Source: JAKEHZ01 sp035280505 (GTDB taxonomy: Bacteria; Acidobacteriota; Blastocatellia; RBC074). From it: a DNA stretch of 7,157 nt. A model generated the notes under the pieces. The model had not been told where the DNA came from. It saw only the letters and a list, made by a program, of their open reading frames with translations, and made no database searches. Within the stretch, counting starts at the first letter, position 1. Every line of letters starts with the position of its first letter. The position numbers and the translations under genes were made by a program. This document shows, in pieces, positions 6,446-7,157 of this stretch. Where the stretch lies: NCBI GenBank assembly GCA_035280505.1, contig DATEFT010000424.1:1-7157 (forward strand), read 5' to 3'.

Positions 6446-7157
6446 ATGGAGTTCACGGAGTTGATCGATCTGGCATCGGAGCGCCTGGGCGGCGCGGTCC
6501 TCTATGCCAATGACGAATTTTTCGCGCCGAAAGAGAATCTGCTCAAGACCGGCGCGCCGATCTTTATCGAAGGCAAATATACGGATCTCGGCAAATGGAT
6601 GGACGGATGGGAGACCCGCCGCAAACGGGCGGCCAACCTGGACCGGCTCTTCGACTGGTGCCTGATTCGGCTGGGGCTGCCCGGCCGCATTCGCGGAGTC
6701 GTCGTCGATACCAGTTTCTTCAGGGGCAACTACCCGTCGCACTGCTCGATCGAGGCCTGCGCCGTGGGCGGCGCACCGCTGGTTGAAGAACTGACCGGCC
6801 TCTCGATTCAATGGCGGGAGATCCTTCCGAAGAGCGAGTTGCAGGGAGATTCGCGGCTCAAGTTTGCAATCGAAGAGGCCGGACCCGCCACGCATCTACG
6901 ATTCAAAATCTATCCCGACGGTGGAGTCGCGCGACTGCGCGTCTACGGTGAGGTTTGCTCCGACCGCGAAAGGCTGATTCGCCGGCAGAGCCAGGTCGAT
7001 CTGGCGGCGGTCGAGAACGGCGGCATGGTCGTCGCGTCGAGCGATATGTTCTTCGGTCACCGGCACAATTTGATTATGCCGGGCCTGGCCGCCAATATGA
7101 GCGACGGATGGGAGACCAAACGGAGGCGGGGTCCGGGCCATGACTGGGTAATCATCA
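6446..7157 (+). CDS. alc: Allantoicase, 3'-truncated by window edge
   Basis: Allantoate amidinohydrolase that splits allantoate to ureidoglycolate and urea. The first 237 residues are visible and the frame runs open through the window end; the family is usually about 330-350 residues. Both allantoicase repeats are seen. Repeat 1 has ANDEFFAPKENLL (21-33), GKYTDLGKWMDGWETRRKR (43-61), DWCLIRLGLPGRIRGVVVDT (70-89) and SFFRGNYP (90-97). Repeat 2 begins VVASSDMFFGHRHNLIMPG (195-213) and continues with MSDGWETKRRRGPGHDW (218-234). The loop after RRKR in repeat 1 reads AANLDRLFDW, about four residues longer than the common PGHDW form. ATG 6446 is chosen because an in-frame TAA lies at 6431-6433 and FTELIDLASERLGG is the normal N-terminus; the ribosome site is weak. 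Use of Alc, not the allantoate amidohydrolase AllC, implies urea as a product. Confidence 0.96.
   Translation, partial: MEFTELIDLASERLGGAVLYANDEFFAPKENLLKTGAPIFIEGKYTDLGKWMDGWETRRKRAANLDRLFDWCLIRLGLPGRIRGVVVDTSFFRGNYPSHCSIEACAVGGAPLVEELTGLSIQWREILPKSELQGDSRLKFAIEEAGPATHLRFKIYPDGGVARLRVYGEVCSDRERLIRRQSQVDLAAVENGGMVVASSDMFFGHRHNLIMPGLAANMSDGWETKRRRGPGHDWVII

Overview
This window is a GC-rich bacterial catabolic region, with all intact genes on the plus strand. It holds a cluster for ureide and cyclic-amide nitrogen scavenging, cut at both edges. In order it contains: the 3' two-thirds or more of a dihydropyrimidinase/hydantoinase gene; a short AT-richer spacer with the remains of a toxin-antitoxin module; an NCS1-family transporter; a nitrilase-fold N-carbamoyl amide hydrolase of the beta-ureidopropionase type; a luciferase-like (LLM) flavin/F420-type oxidoreductase; an allantoinase (AllB); and the 5' two-thirds of an allantoicase (Alc). 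The sequence does not name the host. GC content, gene content and the DUF433/DUF5615-type remnant suit a soil or freshwater bacterium outside the best-studied groups, but I cannot assign a phylum.

How the genes may work together: the transporter would import a hydantoin, allantoin or pyrimidine-type ring. The dihydropyrimidinase would open a dihydropyrimidine or hydantoin ring to an N-carbamoyl amino acid. The nitrilase-fold enzyme would remove the carbamoyl group as CO2 and NH3. AllB opens allantoin to allantoate, and Alc splits allantoate to ureidoglycolate and urea. The LLM enzyme has no assigned step. Its stop codon overlaps the allB start (ATGA), and it lies between the hydantoin/pyrimidine half and the allantoin half, so it is the most interesting unknown here.

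Non-coding structure: the 335-bp gap between the dihydropyrimidinase and transporter genes is not empty. It carries an 18-bp operator-like palindrome. After this comes a DUF433-type antitoxin gene broken by an internal frameshifting deletion, then the first ~20 codons of a DUF5615/PIN-like toxin that now runs directly into the transporter's ribosome binding site and start codon. The 140-bp gap before the LLM gene holds a long inverted repeat (23-bp arms) that may be a terminator, a processing element or a dispersed palindromic repeat. The long minus-strand open frames are antisense shadows of the plus-strand genes.
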